64,000 nt of DNA. Source: Erythroxylum novogranatense (taxonomy: Eukaryota; Streptophyta; Magnoliopsida; Malpighiales; Erythroxylaceae). A program made the translations under genes and the position numbers. This document shows, one piece after another, positions 11,858-24,735 of the stretch (position 1 is the first letter of the stretch; each line of letters begins with the position of its first letter). A model generated the notes under the pieces. The model was given only the letters and a program-made list of their open reading frames with translations, did not search any database and had not been told where the DNA came from. The DNA lies in NCBI GenBank assembly GCA_029891385.1, contig CM057228.1, forward strand, positions 29,950,214 to 30,014,213, read 5' to 3'.

Positions 11858-12627
11858 GAGGTAAGAGCTTAGGCTTTTATACTTGAAAAAGGAAGATTTA
11901 AGAGTTTTATGCAAGAAGATAGTGGAAAGGAGGATTTTAATCTTCCATTAGAACAAAAAGAGCAAAATCGTGGGTATCCTTAAGGTAAGAGAATTTTGAA
12001 ATTTATGGAGTTTTTAGATAGGTTTTGATGTTAATGGGTTAGATAAAGTATGGGTAAGGTGATGTTGAATCAATTTCATGTTTTCCCCTTTTCTTAAAAA
12101 TTTCAGCATGTTTATCTTTTGTTAATTCATGGGTTTTTGTTAGAATTTTGCCTTTCTTGCTTAGAAAGCAAAGTTTAAGAGGTTTTGTTAAGAGTAAAGG
12201 AAAGAAGAAGAGTTGTTAAAAAAAATCAGATTGGTGTTGGTCTCTTTAAAGCATGAGATTTTCAAAAATATTGATTAAATTGAGAGAGGTTATGATGGTT
12301 ATAGTTTATGAATGGCATAGGCAAAGTTAGGTAGGTTTTAATTCATGTTTTACATTCTTTAAAAATTTCCAACTTTGATGTTTAGTGTTAATTAAGGCTT
12401 TTATGTTTTGTTTAAGGACAAATAAGGTAATTGGAGGTATAGGAAAGGTATAAGTGAGATTATGTAAGGTTAAGTAGGTTGAAAGTGAAAGTTTTCCCTT
12501 TTTTTTTAAAATTTCAGCATTGAGTTCTCTTGGTAAATTGGGATTTTTGTGTTTGATGAAGGTGAATTGAGGCAAATAGAGGAAGAGCCAAGGTATTTGG
12601 ACCACTCCTAGAGCTAAAGGAATTAAG

Positions 12628-13522
12628 GTGGGTAATGCGTTTATACTTTGAATTGGAGGCCAATTTGTGTGATTTTGGAAAATCAAGAAACAAAGTATTT
12701 GGTTGAAAATTATGATTTTCGAATGACTAAATCCAATGTTTTTGAAATGATTTGAAATTATCATTATCTGAAATGTTTTGACACTAATTCGAAAGTGTTG
12801 CATTCTTTGTGTGATTAGATCATGTGTGATTAAATTATGCAATGTGCATGTTCTGTGAAATTGTATGTCAAGTGAATGTTATGTGAAATTGGAATGCCAT
12901 TTTGCGATATGACATGATATGCGAAAATTAAGTTACGAAATGTGCCTTCGGGCAATCCGATTTGCAAGCATGAAAAATATGATTATGTGTTTTGTTTGGG
13001 TGAGAGAGTAATGTCCTGTTAGTCACGTGCACGTTGACGTATAGCCTTCTCCCGGCTGCCCGCTTGTGGGCCTACGAGATCCTGAGAAATCAGAGTCGTC
13101 CTGTTTACGATATAACCTTCTGATTATCCGTCCTGTTTACGGTATAACCTTCGGGTTATCCGTCCTGTTCTACGGAACTCTCGAGCCAATTGATTGTGCA
13201 CAACATCTTTGCATGATTATGAATAGTGCATGCATTGATATATGTATTATGTGTTACATTCGGAAAAGGTGTTGCATTCATATGTTGAATTGTTCCAATT
13301 GCGAATAATTTGAGATTTTGAAGAACTAAGTATTTGAGGCTTTCGCCTGAGGAATTATGAAATTATTATGATTATTTTAGGAAGTTGAAAATGTTTGATA
13401 AATTTCTACTGCGAAATGTTTATACATGGAAAATAAGTTTAAAAGTGTTTTTGCTTCTGTTCTATTATAAACTTATTACCCACGAAGCCGTCGAGCTCAC
13501 CCCCCATTTTCCCCTCCACAGG
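12628..13522 (+). other. Intron-like segment in LTR B
   Basis: Donor TTAAG|GTGGGTAATG at 12628. Branch-like GAGCTCACCCCCC sits in a pyrimidine-rich run ending CCCCTCCACAG at 13522. The GC island with TCACGTGCACG is at about 13020-13200, where a TAACCTTC.GATTATCCGTCCTGTTTACG unit is repeated. Length 895 bp. Same order of motifs as in LTR A. Confidence 0.5.
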
Positions 13523-14932
13523 TTTTAAGCAAGAAACTGGGTCATCGCATCGAGATTGAGGCTACTCCGATGCATTTTGATGGTTTAGAAGTCATATGTT
13601 AGAAAACTAGATTTTAGATAGCATTTTGAAGCTAAAGAAGTACTTTGTGTTTTGTTCTTCTAGACTTTGATGTATTTGGGCTAAAATGCCTTTGAAGCAT
13701 TGTATTTGCTTATTTATGTGAAAATGTGAGAGTTTGAAGTGAAAGTGTATTGTATATGTTTCCTTTAATATTTGAGGTATCAAAGCTAAAGTGTATTAAG
13801 CATGTATGATTATATGTTTGGAATTGATAAAAGCAAAGATGAGATTGTATTTCAATTATGAGTTGGAAGTGAGTTGATGATTAGTTTGAGAAATGTTTAA
13901 AAATCTTAAGATTGTGATGTTGCTGCCCATTTGAGATAATTGAGTTGTTTTGGTACTTGGATGATTGAAAATATGGATGATTGAAGTGGTTTTATGCAGG
14001 TTTGTAGTTTGGATAAATGAATTTGAAGATTTTGACTAGATGTATTTTTAGGGGAGGTGCTGTCCATTTTTTTAAAAAAATGGGCAGCCACTTGTTTTGG
14101 AGTTTTAGACCATGTTAGGATGTGAATTTGAATGGGAAGTCTTCTGGAAGTTCGTAGAGAATGTTAAGATCTTTAAAATGGTATAAAATGGGTCATTTCC
14201 AGACTTAAAATGAAGAAGTTATAGGGTTTGAAAGTTTTCAGATTTCTATTCGCGGATACTGTTCATTCTGCATTTTTGCAGAATCTTTAGAGGCGTTTTT
14301 CACCTTCTTAGAGACAGTTCCAAGTTTTGCTTTCTTCATAGAAAATGTAGCTTATCTTTTCCTCTTATAATTTGATGTATTATTTGCGATGTTTGAATAT
14401 GGGAGTAAGAAGTTTTGAGCATTTGAAGATTTCTGTTACTGTTCATGCTGCAAAATTATTGTTCCATTGGTTTTTCATTTTAGCTGAAACTTCAAGTGTG
14501 TTTTTACCTCACCTAATGATTGATTTGGCTTTTCCTTCCTTCATAAGAGTTGTAGATCATCTTTTTCCCTTTCCAACGAGGTATGATATGTCTTGTTCGG
14601 AGTTAGGAGTAAAAAGTTATGAGAGTCGGAAGTTGAGTTTTTACTATTCATTTGGTCAATGCATATTTTCTCTTATAACTTTTGCAATTGACTTCCGATT
14701 TTCCCGATTTTTGAATCATTGGTTTTCTCAACAAATTTTCTACCCTCTCTCATAAAAATGTAAAATTTTCGGATTAGTTGAATTTTGTCAGAAAATTACC
14801 CGCAAGTTTGTTTGAACCATTGTTCAATTTGCTTTTGTTTTTGTTCTTTCGTTTCGTTTTTCGGTTGGAACCCGATTAATGTATAAGTATGAAGGTTTCG
14901 GATTAAGTAGTTGGATATAATGGGTTCCAACA

Positions 14933-16816
14933 AGTCTGTTCTTCAAACCTAAGACTGAACACTACACCGAGCTTCACTCCAGAAATTGAAAGTCTTAGAA
15001 TCTTAATTGTCGATCAGCTCCTTCATAAAATTTGTATCCCCATGTCTCTAGTTTAATTTAAAACAAGAATCGCCTCGTTCCGAGCTCTACAGCTCCGGAT
15101 ATTTCAAAATTAGTAAAATATATTCAGACTTTATCAACCGATCACTATACTTTGTTTCAAACCACCATTTTTAATTTAAAAAGAAAATCTGATAAATCAA
15201 GTGTGGAAAGATAGAAAAATCTCTTAGAAATCCATCGCTTTGAAAATGAGGTCGATCGGAGGTCTATGCAAAAAGTTATGGCCAAAAGAAGGAAGAGGGG
15301 TCAAAAACACAAAAGCAGACGATGATGTCAGCATAGACGAAGATGACGTCATCACAGACGAAGTGACGTCATCACAGACGAAGTGACGTCATCACAGACG
15401 AAGTGACCTCATCACAGATGAAGTGACGTCATCACGCACGAAGTAGACGCCATCACGCATTTAAGTTGAGTGAACAAAGAACTTTGTCTTACTTTTGCTC
15501 CAGAATGTCTCCACTTGTAAAGGTCATAACTTATCACTCAGATGCCCAAAATTTACAAACTTTATACCGTTGGAAAGATAAAAGAAATATCTACAACTTT
15601 CCAGAAGGAAATTTTGCCAAAATCTATCTTTATCAATCCCAAAATTGCCCCTAAAGTCAGAAGATAAGACTTTCATTCCTACACCAACATTGCACCCAAT
15701 TCTTAACTTCATGACAATATTTGAGACTCTTAGGCACATAATTGAAATTCGATGTCTTCTTACAAAATGTAGCCATATATATTTAGTTTAATCCAAATTA
15801 AAAATCATCTCGTTTGGATTACTAGAGAAAACGTTGTGGCTAAAAGACTGAAGCATGTTTAATGAACATTTTTTAGATCACTACCAATCTTGTCTCTAAC
15901 TCTTTCCTTATCACAACTCATACCAAGATCACTCTTTCTACTCTCTTGTCCAATATTTTCATGCTTTATATCAATAGAAAGATAAAAACAAGCTCTACAA
16001 TGTTTATGAAGGACTCCAAAGCAACTTCAACCTCTAGCTAAGTTAATTTTTTAATCGAAGTTGCTGCCCTGATAGAAATCACCTAAGCAATATCCAAACT
16101 TCAATTTATCATAACTTCTTGCCCCGATATCGAAAAATTGCATACTTTATGGCGTTAGAAAACTGGAAACATGAGCTAAAACTTTCATTAAGACCACTTT
16201 GGCCAAATATATCTAGATCAGTACAGATTTGCCATTGAAGTTTCTAAACACCATTCCAACACATCAACTTCACATATCAACACATCACCACAAACTCTTC
16301 AACTAATTCCTCTCAAACACAATACACACAAATCTATACACAATTGATCTTTCATATCCATATATAAATCCATGTCTCATTAACATCATAAGATAAATGT
16401 TTATAAAATTAAATGGCATTCCAAGCCATATTACAACATCAGTATTTAAGTCCAAGTACAAAAGATACAAAACTCCACCATTCTCCACATATGACTGAAA
16501 TCTTATTCTTACAATAATCTAACATAAAACACCACATGCATAACCAAACAAATTGTCTTTACTTTCTAATTTCTTCAAAATTTTACACTTTCACTTTCTA
16601 TTTCTTGATTTCAACTTCCATTTCAATCCACTCATCCACTTGAACTTTCATAACCCATACAAATATATTTGAAACCCAAAGTTATCAAATCAAACAAATC
16701 TTTTCTCATCAATTTCCTTAAGGAAAAAATATCTATAACTCCATTCATATACAAAAACTCTTATCAAATTTTCATTTTCATATTTCTAATTTCCACTAAA
16801 AGATCGGGGTCCAACA
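14933..16816 (-). mobile_element. LTR C fragment (A/E family, minus strand)
   Basis: Closely resembles 35380-37226 of the right E LTR and ends ...GATCGGGGTCCAACA, the reverse complement of the A LTR start. On this strand the right border is therefore the LTR 5' end, and 16817 is flanking DNA. The left part is missing because element B interrupts it. It carries TGACGTCA repeats (15338-15460) and one AAAGTTGTAG module in reverse (about 16105-16190). It is either a solo LTR or the 5' LTR of a minus-strand element, and the window does not decide which. Confidence 0.75.
15338..15460 (-). repeat. 20-bp tandem array with TGACGTCA (LTR C)
   Basis: Five to six copies of a 20-bp unit, 'gacgaagtgacgtcatcaca', with small variants (one TGACCTCA). 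Each intact unit carries a perfect TGACGTCA palindrome. It lies at the same place as the arrays in LTR A and the right E LTR but with a different unit. Confidence 0.85.
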
Positions 16817-18500
16817 CCCAGAGTAGGTTCCAGACATTTGGTGACTACCCTGGATGAACAATGCCTGTTCTACCTGCTGAATCACAATCCTGTCGATTTA
16901 CCCGTCTTAATCTTTCATTATATGATTAAGGGGATAAAGGATACAAACAGCTATCCTTACGGCATGCTTCTTACAAGGATTTTTAAGGAATCCAGAATCC
17001 TTCTACACAAAGGAAATAGAAGTATTGTACCAGTGAAAAGTAAGATTGACTCAATCACTATACGACGAATGGGTCTGAGGACAGTGAATAAAGAAGAAGC
17101 CGACTCTTCAAGGAGAACAAGAACTGAGGGGGAGCGTGTATCGAAGAAGTCTCCCGCTTCAAGTCTCCAAACTTAAGTGAGTATAAGATCGCTTGCAGAA
17201 GAAATAAGAAGACTTACGAGAAGACCGCTGATAAAACGGGCAAGTCCTCAAGTCGAAGTAAGTCTACCTCGAAGGACAGAAGAAGGTACGCCAAAAAGAC
17301 AAGGAGAAATTCTTTTAAGTGAAGTTACGAAGAAGGCGAAGAGATCACCGAGGATTCAGACTCTAAGGCAACAAGAAGAGAAGAATGCCAGAGAATAGAG
17401 TCAGGAACAAACTCCTAAATCTCGTGCACCTAAAGCGACAAAGTCTTTAGTTTCTATTCTTGAAGAGGATACAACCAGAAAAGCCAAAGAGACTAACAGG
17501 AAGAGAAAATCAGAATCTGAAAGAGAAAAATCTTAAGTACAGAAATCTTCAAGACTGACTGAAGCAGAAGACAAGACTAAGAAGATTAGTTGAAAGAAGA
17601 CCGTGTCAATTGCTGAGGAGGTTAGTCGAAAGAAAGAAACCTCGATCTTTGCTTAAAAGAAAAAGAAACCGAAAGCGAGTTCAGAAATCCCATTGCTCAA
17701 CAGAGGAACCAAGAAGCAAAGCCTGGTTCAGGAAAATCCTAATGAAGCACAACCAGAGGCAACAACAGAATCAGACTCGGATAATGATAAACCTTGTCTG
17801 ATGGTATACAACTATCATAAGTTTTTGAGAAAACAAAAGCTGAAGATCAAAATGGTTCATTTTGTTACCAGAAGAACTGCTATCGCCATCGGTAGTCAAC
17901 CAATAAAGAAGACAGTAGCTCTTGTACAACCTATGTCAATAAATAGTGACACATGAGACTTACTGAAAGAAGATGAAAAGATGTTCTACTATGCTTTGAG
18001 GGATGCTGCTACGAAGCCATACCCTACAAGAATTCCCTGTAAGTAGTGTACTATTTTTCCAATCACAGAAAACACGGAAATAAAGATTGTACCGGATATC
18101 CAGCCAAGATATCCTTTGGATTTGACTAAGGGGAAGTCGAAGCTATTCCCTGAAAAAGTTCGTGATGATCTGTCTGCAGATCAAATTAAAGAAGAAGTGC
18201 GTAGAATTGATGATGCATGCGCTTCAAATGAGAATAAAGATAAAGCGAGCTGCAGCTATACTGACAAGCAAGAAGACTGTCCAGTGGGGAGAAGAGTAAT
18301 AACAGGGACGTTTATTGAGTTCCTTGTTCAGACAGTTTTGCGTATTAGACCTTTATCTGATACACTGTCTATTGAAGCTGAAGGCATACCCCTGCAAGGA
18401 AGACAGTTGTTGATGCTGCCTGCTCCGTTTGACTTAGATCTTCCTGAGTCTGATACATTTATTCGTTCGCCAACTATTGAGATCAATGATGAATACAATT

Positions 18501-19823
18501 TTTGGAGGGCTTAACCTTCCTATAACTATTTGTGAAGTTGGAGAAAGATATTATCAGTGAGGGACCAGTTTTGCCATCAATTCAGATTTAGGATTGAAAA
18601 TGATATGTCTACTCTTTTCTGGCAAGATCCATGGCACCCACGAGGTATTCTGTGGGCCTTGTCTACCTTGAGAGAGATCAATGGATCGGAGCTGCCACTC
18701 ACAGAACGTGTCTCTAAAGTTATTCTGAATGATGCTCGGCATTGGAGGGAGGTTTCCATGGACCTCCTTAGACACCTAGAGCCACCACTGTACTTACCCA
18801 ATAACACGTTCCCAGACAGCCTAGAATGGTTAGCAAGCCCCACCAAGCACTATACCAATACGTCAGCCTATCATATCTTGCGACCTCCATTACTGGTAGT
18901 ACCTTGGTACCACCTGGTATGGTCCAAATATAATACCCCTCGCTGCTTCTTTATTTTATGGCTTGCCTACCTGCAAAAGCTTCAAACCAGGGATAAATTG
19001 CCTTACCTCTATACACCTAACCATTGTTCCATATGCCTCTCAGCCAAAGAATCAATTGACCACTTATTCTTCGAATGCCCCTTCTCCCACTCAATTTGGG
19101 TCCAATGCCTCACCCAATTCAACTTACCCACCTTCACCCACTCCACCCTTGCAACTCTCCTCTCTTGGTATAGAACTGTTTCCTGTACCAGAGTGCCAAC
19201 CATCACTCACTTCCCCTTTCTTCTCTCCATGACAGTTTACCATATCTGGACTGAGCGCAATGCCTGCACCTTCAAGAATGAAACTATGGAGGAGGAGCGA
19301 GTGCATCTCGGAGTAATCTCTCACGTTAGGGAACTTCTCAGCCTATACACCGAGAGGAGGTAATATTTCTCTTAATGTCTGTTTCTTCTTTCTTTTGTAG
19401 GTTATTGCTCAGTCATTTTGCAAGTTTCCATCTATAGAGCCCTCTTGGGCAAGGATATGTTCGCCTTGCCTCCCTTGGTGATTCTGCACCTTCTCATTTA
19501 GGCAGCAACGTCCTTAGCCTTTCACATGCTATAAGTCTTCTTGTTCTGTTCCTTTTTTTTAAATCTCTTTTGGCTGATTTCTTTTGGTATGTAATACTTA
19601 TCATAGGTTCTAGCTTGCTTCGGACTTGGTCTTGTGGCCAGGTGTTCTGCTTGGTTGCCTATGTTTTAGTCCTTCCTTAGCTTATGCCTACCTGTGTTTT
19701 TCTTTTTCTACTCTACAGTTTTTACTTAGTATAGCAAGTAGTGTCTAAAGTGGCACTTGTAAATGAACGCTATGTACATATTCTGGTCCATTAATTTATT
19801 CTTCTGATTTACCAAAAAAAATT
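18501..19823 (+). mobile_element. 5'-truncated LINE inserted in element D
   Basis: Contains the C-terminal part of a non-LTR reverse transcriptase, a roughly 450-bp 3' untranslated stretch and a short A tail (about 19813-19821). It is flanked by ATACAATT (18493-18500) and ATATAATT (19824-19831), a probable 8-bp target duplication with one change. Joining the flanks keeps the reading frame of the host ORF of element D, which supports these borders. Confidence 0.75.
18539..19363 (+). pseudogene. LINE reverse transcriptase C-terminal fragment, zinc-binding (zf-RVT) domain
   Basis: Reads in one frame from the Trp codon at 18539 ('WRKILSVRDQFCHQF') to a stop at 19363. An in-frame TGA just upstream at 18533 and the truncation mean there is no real start. 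Features typical of the plant LINE C-terminus are 'ENDMSTLFWQDPWHPRG', an 'SAYHIL' motif, and the Cys/His knuckle CSICLSAKESIDHLFFECPF (C-x2-C-x7-H-x4-C) at about residues 156-175 of the 268-residue open part. The catalytic RT core (YADD) is absent because of 5' truncation. The frame is still open over about 270 codons, so the insertion is fairly recent. No function is expected. Confidence 0.85.
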
Positions 19824-20289
19824 ATATAATTAGACGATTCACCTAGAAAACCATCTGTCTTTGAACACATTCATCCATTTAGTGAAATACTTCAAGATGC
19901 CACTGTTAATTCTGAGCTCTTGAAGAATTTCATCAAATGGATTGAAGCTAGTCACAAGCAGACGGAAGTTTAGGAAGTCTTAGCTAAAAACATTGAGGAA
20001 ATTAATAATAAGGTTTATGAACTAGGTGATGCAGTGGGTGATCTTCATGAGGAAATAGCACTTCTACGTGTTTCTATAGAAAAATACCTCAAGACAATCC
20101 ACACTAATATTCAACAAATGTATTTTGAAATTTTGAAGCATCTAAAATTAACTATCTTTTTGATTAGTAACAAATAGAGGGAGAATAGTAGAAAGGAGAA
20201 TTAGAATTAGAATTTTTTTTGTTTATCATTGTATATCTTGTTTTATTCATCTGAACATTATTTTTATCTTTAATATTATGATTATTTTT

Positions 20290-20305
20290 ATCATAAAAAA
20301 GAGAT
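20290..20305 (+). other. Degenerate copia polypurine tract of element D
   Basis: 'tcataaaaaagagat' precedes TGTTAAGTCAAG and corresponds to the usual copia junction AAAAAGGGGGAGATTGTTAAG with purine changes. It marks the start of the 3' LTR of D. Confidence 0.55.
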
Positions 20306-20349
20306 TGTTAAGTCAAGAAGACTTCACTTCTTCTATTGATTTTGATGAA

Positions 20350-20378
20350 AGTCAAATAATAATAATAATAATAATAAA
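20350..20378 (+). repeat. (AAT)n microsatellite
   Basis: About eight AAT/ATA units near the 5' edge of the D LTR. Confidence 0.9.
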
Positions 20379-21033
20379 AGTGTGTGAATTGTTTTGATGA
20401 ATTTGCTAAGTGCGCAGATAAATGTAAGTGGCACAAATCATCAAATTAAGATGATACTTAAGTAAAAGTTGAATAAGACAAAGCGTCTAAGATGGATCAG
20501 ATGAAGTGATTAAGTTTAAGACACCAGACGAAGCATACAAATCTAAGCAAGACGATGTAATTAGAGAATGTACTAGAACATCAATTAATTGGAGTTGGTT
20601 ACAAGACTCAACTAATAATAGATTTTAGAAGACTCTACAAGCAAATTTCTCAAAGAAGATCATTGGAGATTTAGGTTATAAATATTATTTATAGTCATAA
20701 ACTTAAAAAAAGGGAGAATTCTGAATGTACAAAACATACTTAGAGAAATTATGTGCTCAAGTGCTCACGTTGTGAAAAATATTATGAGAGGAAAGAAAAA
20801 AAAGAGAGAACAAATACATATATAATGTGAAGCTCAAACAATATCTTTTCGAGTGAAAGAAAGGCTAGAGCTAGAAGAGGCTAAGAAAGCAGATAAAGAA
20901 TACTCTGTGAAAGAGACCTGAAAAGGCTCTGCAAGTGTAGAAATAATACTTGTAACGTTGAAGGAGATAGTGAAATCTTATATGAACTATGAGGATTGGA
21001 CATAGCCCAAGGTTAAGGGTGAACTAATATAAA

Positions 21034-23611
21034 TATTGGGCCCCATTCTTGGATCCAAAATGTTGGACCTCGTTTCTGGAGCCCAACTATTCGGAGTCAA
21101 AAAGCGTGAATGGGTTCCTTTTAGGGTTATTTCAATGAACCCTCACCTCCTTTCCAACACTCTTTTTGGATTCAATACCAAAGGCTATCAATTTTTTTGT
21201 AAAGGTAGAACGATATGTTAAGAATCTATCGCTTCAAGAATTACTTCATTTGCAGGTCAGATGAAGAGGTTAAAGAATCCAATATGTCTAAGTCCTTAAT
21301 TATTTTGTACCTGTCTTGGCGTAATTGTCATAAATTTTACTACAAATGTCGGATTGATGTCGTTTTTAGACGGTTTAAAAGAAAACTTCTAGATCTTCAA
21401 CTTTCACGAGAACTTGAAGCAAGATTCTGCCTCTACAAGGTACAAAATCTTAATTTATTGCATTTATCCCATAAATGTCTGTCAAACAAACATACATGTC
21501 TGTTTAACAGACATTGATGAGTCTGGGGTGCTTTGCAGACCCACCAAGGTTCGTTTAATGGACATGCCCTGGGCTAGGGGCTCTTTTTCACTCGAAAAAG
21601 TCTGTTTAATAGACCTAATGTCCGTCTAACAGACATTGGGGTTTCCCAAACCCCTCCAAAGCCTCTCTCATGATTCCAACATCCATTCTAACACCATATT
21701 CACTCATAATCTTCCCAAATTTAACCCTTCTAGTGTAAAACCACTTCATATCCATTTAACTACTAAATACATCTCATTAACATTTGAATCTCAACTCCAA
21801 ATGATTCATCCCATACAATCTCTCCAACTCTAACATGTTATTCTAATACTAGCAACAATTTGTAATTTCAACAAAGAATATGCACATCCATCACACTCAA
21901 ACTTTACAATAACATAATCATACAAGAAAAAGAACTTCTCAAATTCTCATTCTCATTTCTAAACAAGATCAATGTTTGAACAAGCTTTACTTACATATCA
22001 ATATACACATCAAACTTAATACAAAATACAAAAGATTCTCATGTTTGATATGCCTATAAAGCTATCCAAATTAGTCACTAACTTAGTACGAAAGATTCCT
22101 AACTATCATGGAGTTTCCAAATGTATTACAAGGATCTCTAATCTTCCCGTTCTACACCTGAGGAAGGAAAATGATGGGTTGAGCTACACAACTCAGTGGC
22201 TAATATATTTGTAGCCATTGGCAATAAACCACATAGTCCAACATATATATGAACATTCATATAAGCATACACTTCTTATCTTAATCTAGTAAAGAAAGTT
22301 CAGCATTTACAATTCTAATTCACATTTCATAATTCAATACATCATCACATAGAACATATTGGATGTAATTTAACATCAAAGCATAACACTCAAATCACCT
22401 CATAACTTACCACATCAAAATGCAAACACACAAAAACTTTGGCTTGAGGGTTCCGTGGAACAAAACAGAGAAACCAAAGTTTACTTTGTGAACGAAATGA
22501 GTCCACTTTTCAAATCTCGTGGGCCATAAGCAAGTAGCTGGGAGAAGGCTTTATGTCGACATGAACATGACTACAAAACAGTTCTACTCTTACCCAAACA
22601 CAATCAACTTTCATGCTCAATTCAATCACAATTTCATATTCTCATACTTTTTCTTTATACAAAATGCCATGACACAATTCAATGGCATAACATGATCATA
22701 CTCACAATTTAACCATATCAAAATGTCATACATCTTTCAATGCATAATATAACATAAAACACATCATAGCAATTCACAATTTATCAATTCAAGCATATAT
22801 ATATACACACATATGCACAATGCCCATTTACATAATAACCATAAATATTTTACCCACCTTATAACTCTTGAAAGTCCAAACTCAAATTGGCCCTTCCTCT
22901 TGCTTTTGGGTAGGTTGTTCTTGATTACCTAACATAACCAAAATTCTGATTCAATTCAAATTCAAGTGAAAATCTTCCAAATTTCTATAATCACGAAAAA
23001 TGAAATTAACACAAATCAAGCTCAAACTTAACCTACCTATAGTCCATCTAGGTTAAAAAAACCCAAAACCTAGCTTAGAAACCCTAAGATCAAATGGGTC
23101 TCTCAATCATATTCTTCCTCCAATCATTCCTAACACAAAACCCCTTTTCTCTCTCTAAAACTCCTTCATTCTCAACACAACTCATCTCTTTGTTAAAGCA
23201 AGAAGAAAAAGATGGACTTACCTTGACAAATCTCCTTCCTTCTTCTTCTTCCCATGATTTCTTCTTCCTTTCTCTTCTTCTTTCACTTTTTTTCTTCTCT
23301 CTTCTCTTAGCTTCCACGACACCTTTCTCTCATCTTCTAATTTTAAGACACAATTTTAGCTTATTCTTCCAATTATACCCCTCACTTACTTGACCTTTCC
23401 TAATTTACCCCCCTTTCATTTATTTCCTTTACTAACTCCTTAAGCTAACTTAATTCTAACTAAGTCCCAATCTTTTCATCAAATTTTCAATCTTTATTCA
23501 TACCTACTAAATTAATGACCCAATTCTAAAAATAAATAATTAAACCAACAAACAAACATAAATAAATAATTAAGCAAATAATAAGTAATTTAACAAAATT
23601 AAGATCCAACA
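21034..23611 (-). mobile_element. Solo LTR F (gypsy, minus strand) with perfect target duplication
   Basis: Left edge TATTGGGCCCC (TG changed to TA by one transition) and right edge AAGATCCAACA, i.e. TGTTGGATCTT on its own strand. It is flanked by ATAAA on both sides (21029-21033 and 23612-23616). Length 2578 bp, no internal region, hence a solo LTR. Read on the minus strand, the intron-like segment runs from 22857 down to 22158 and includes the island with CATGTCGACAT and AAATCTCGTGGGCC (about 22500-22570). A purine-rich leader region (minus strand, about 23090-23320) is also present. Open frames here are chance. Confidence 0.88.
22158..22857 (-). other. Intron-like segment in LTR F
   Basis: On the minus strand: donor AAG|GTGGGTAAAA at 22857, and an end in CTTCCTCAG at 22158 preceded by 'agctcaacccatcattttcc'. 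The branch-like motif is CTCAA here instead of CTCAC. Length 700 bp, almost the same as in A and E. Confidence 0.45.
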
Positions 23612-24359
23612 ATAAATCGCGGTGTCATATTCTCTAACTCTTACTTCTTTAATTTTCTTGTTGTTAGAAGAATAGATACTAATTTCCTGTAACATCCCGT
23701 CCCCATATTAAGAGTTAGGACCTGAAATTTCAGTATATGTAAGCTCAAAGAGAGATTAAGGAAATGCATTTTCTTGCTCATGCATAATGTTAGCATATAT
23801 GCACATGAATATTGAATCTTTGCACAAAAATAAGTGTACATGCATTCATTGACAACTTCCGAGTAGGATTGTTTTTAAAGGTGATTTTATTGAAAATGAG
23901 AAGTAGAGGAAGCATAAAGAGTGATCTAGGTATGAGTTGAGATAAGGAAAGATTTGGAAACAAAATTGGTAGTGATCTGGAAAATGTTCACTGAATATGC
24001 TTCAGTCTTTTAACCACAACATTTTCTATCGTTGTCTAAATGAGATGATTCTTGATTTAGATTAACCTAGAGATATATGGCTAAATTTTGTATGAAGACA
24101 TCAAATTTCAATTCTATCTCTAAGAGTCTCAAAATTTGTCATGAATTGAGAACTGGGTCCAGTACGTTGGTGTATGAATGAAAAATTTATTCTTCATAAT
24201 TTAGGGGCAAATTTGGGATCTATATAAATATATGTTAGCAAAGTTTCCTCTAACAAGTTGTAGATGATCTTCCCAGATTTCCAACGATATAAAGTTTGTA
24301 AATTTTGGATATCGGAGTTGAGAGATACGAGCATTTCAAGTTGTAATGTTGTATCATCT

Positions 24360-24735
24360 TAGTTACTGCTCATCGTCTTAGTTACTGTACAAAATAAGAT
24401 GAAGTTACTGTTAAAAGTAAGACGAAGTTATTGTACAAAGTAGGACGAAGTTACTGTACAAAGTAAGACGAAGTTACTGTACAAAGTAGATGAAACAAAG
24501 TAAGAAGAAGTTATTGTACACAGTAAGACGAAGTTACTATACAAAGTAAGACGAAGCAAAGTAAGATGAAGTTACTGTACAAAGTAAGACGAAGCAAAGT
24601 AAGATGAAACAAAGTAAGAAAAAATTATTGTACAAAATAAGACAAAGTTACTATACAAAGTAAGACGAAGTTACTGTACAAAGTGAGCCTAAATTACTGT
24701 ACAAAGTGAGACGAAGCAAAGTAAGACGATTGAGG
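24360..24735 (+). repeat. 23-bp minisatellite in H 5' LTR
   Basis: Roughly a dozen units of 'aagtaagacgaagttactgtac' with variants and shorter 'gacgaagcaaagtaa' forms (counted by eye). The same array in the 3' LTR (42395-42585) has about eight. It lies in U3 between the AAAGTTGTAG module and a CTCCAAATGA-type block. Confidence 0.9.

Larger units (their letters stand above)
11194..14932 (+). mobile_element. LTR B (3' LTR, Ty3/gypsy, plus strand)
   Basis: Starts TGTTGGGCCCCGATTCG after a polypurine tract and ends GGGTTCCAACA (3739 bp). It carries a GAA microsatellite in the leader (11815-11857), an intron-like segment (12628-13522), and three AAAGTTGTAG-type modules after the intron (about 14148, 14330, 14548), unlike LTR A where the modules precede the TATA box. 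It abuts the middle of LTR C, so B was inserted into C. The B target duplication partner lies outside the window. Confidence 0.8.
16817..20305 (+). pseudogene. Broken extra ORF of copia-like element D (putative plant transposon / env-like protein)
   Basis: A decayed coding region just upstream of a copia-type polypurine tract and LTR. The first readable part (about 16838-17176) contains 'LPVLIFHYMIKG' and 'YPYGMLLTRIFKE', which recall the plant 'putative plant transposon protein' domain found in ORFs of LTR elements. A Lys/Arg/Ser/Glu-rich middle (17177-17960) has several frame changes and stops. A further frame (18116-18514) runs into the LINE insertion. Coding resumes at about 19829 in 'LDDSPRKPSVFEHIHPF' and ends in a heptad-like, probably coiled-coil tail before 20180. 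A position after pol and before the LTR fits the env-like third ORF of SIRE/Maximus-type copia elements. That assignment is inference, and gag and pol are not in the window. Confidence 0.5.

Noticed and set aside
14933..16816. LTR C as the left partner of the copia-like element D
   Set aside because: Its termini and contents match the A/E gypsy family, and its right edge is an LTR 5' end on the minus strand.
22800..23400. Possible Ser/Leu-rich small protein on the plus strand and Lys/Glu-rich one on the minus strand
   Set aside because: Both come from the purine-rich leader of LTR F. Low-complexity GA/CT tracts give long frames by chance.
24360..24735. CRISPR array
   Set aside because: The units are direct tandem repeats without unique spacers, in plant LTR DNA.
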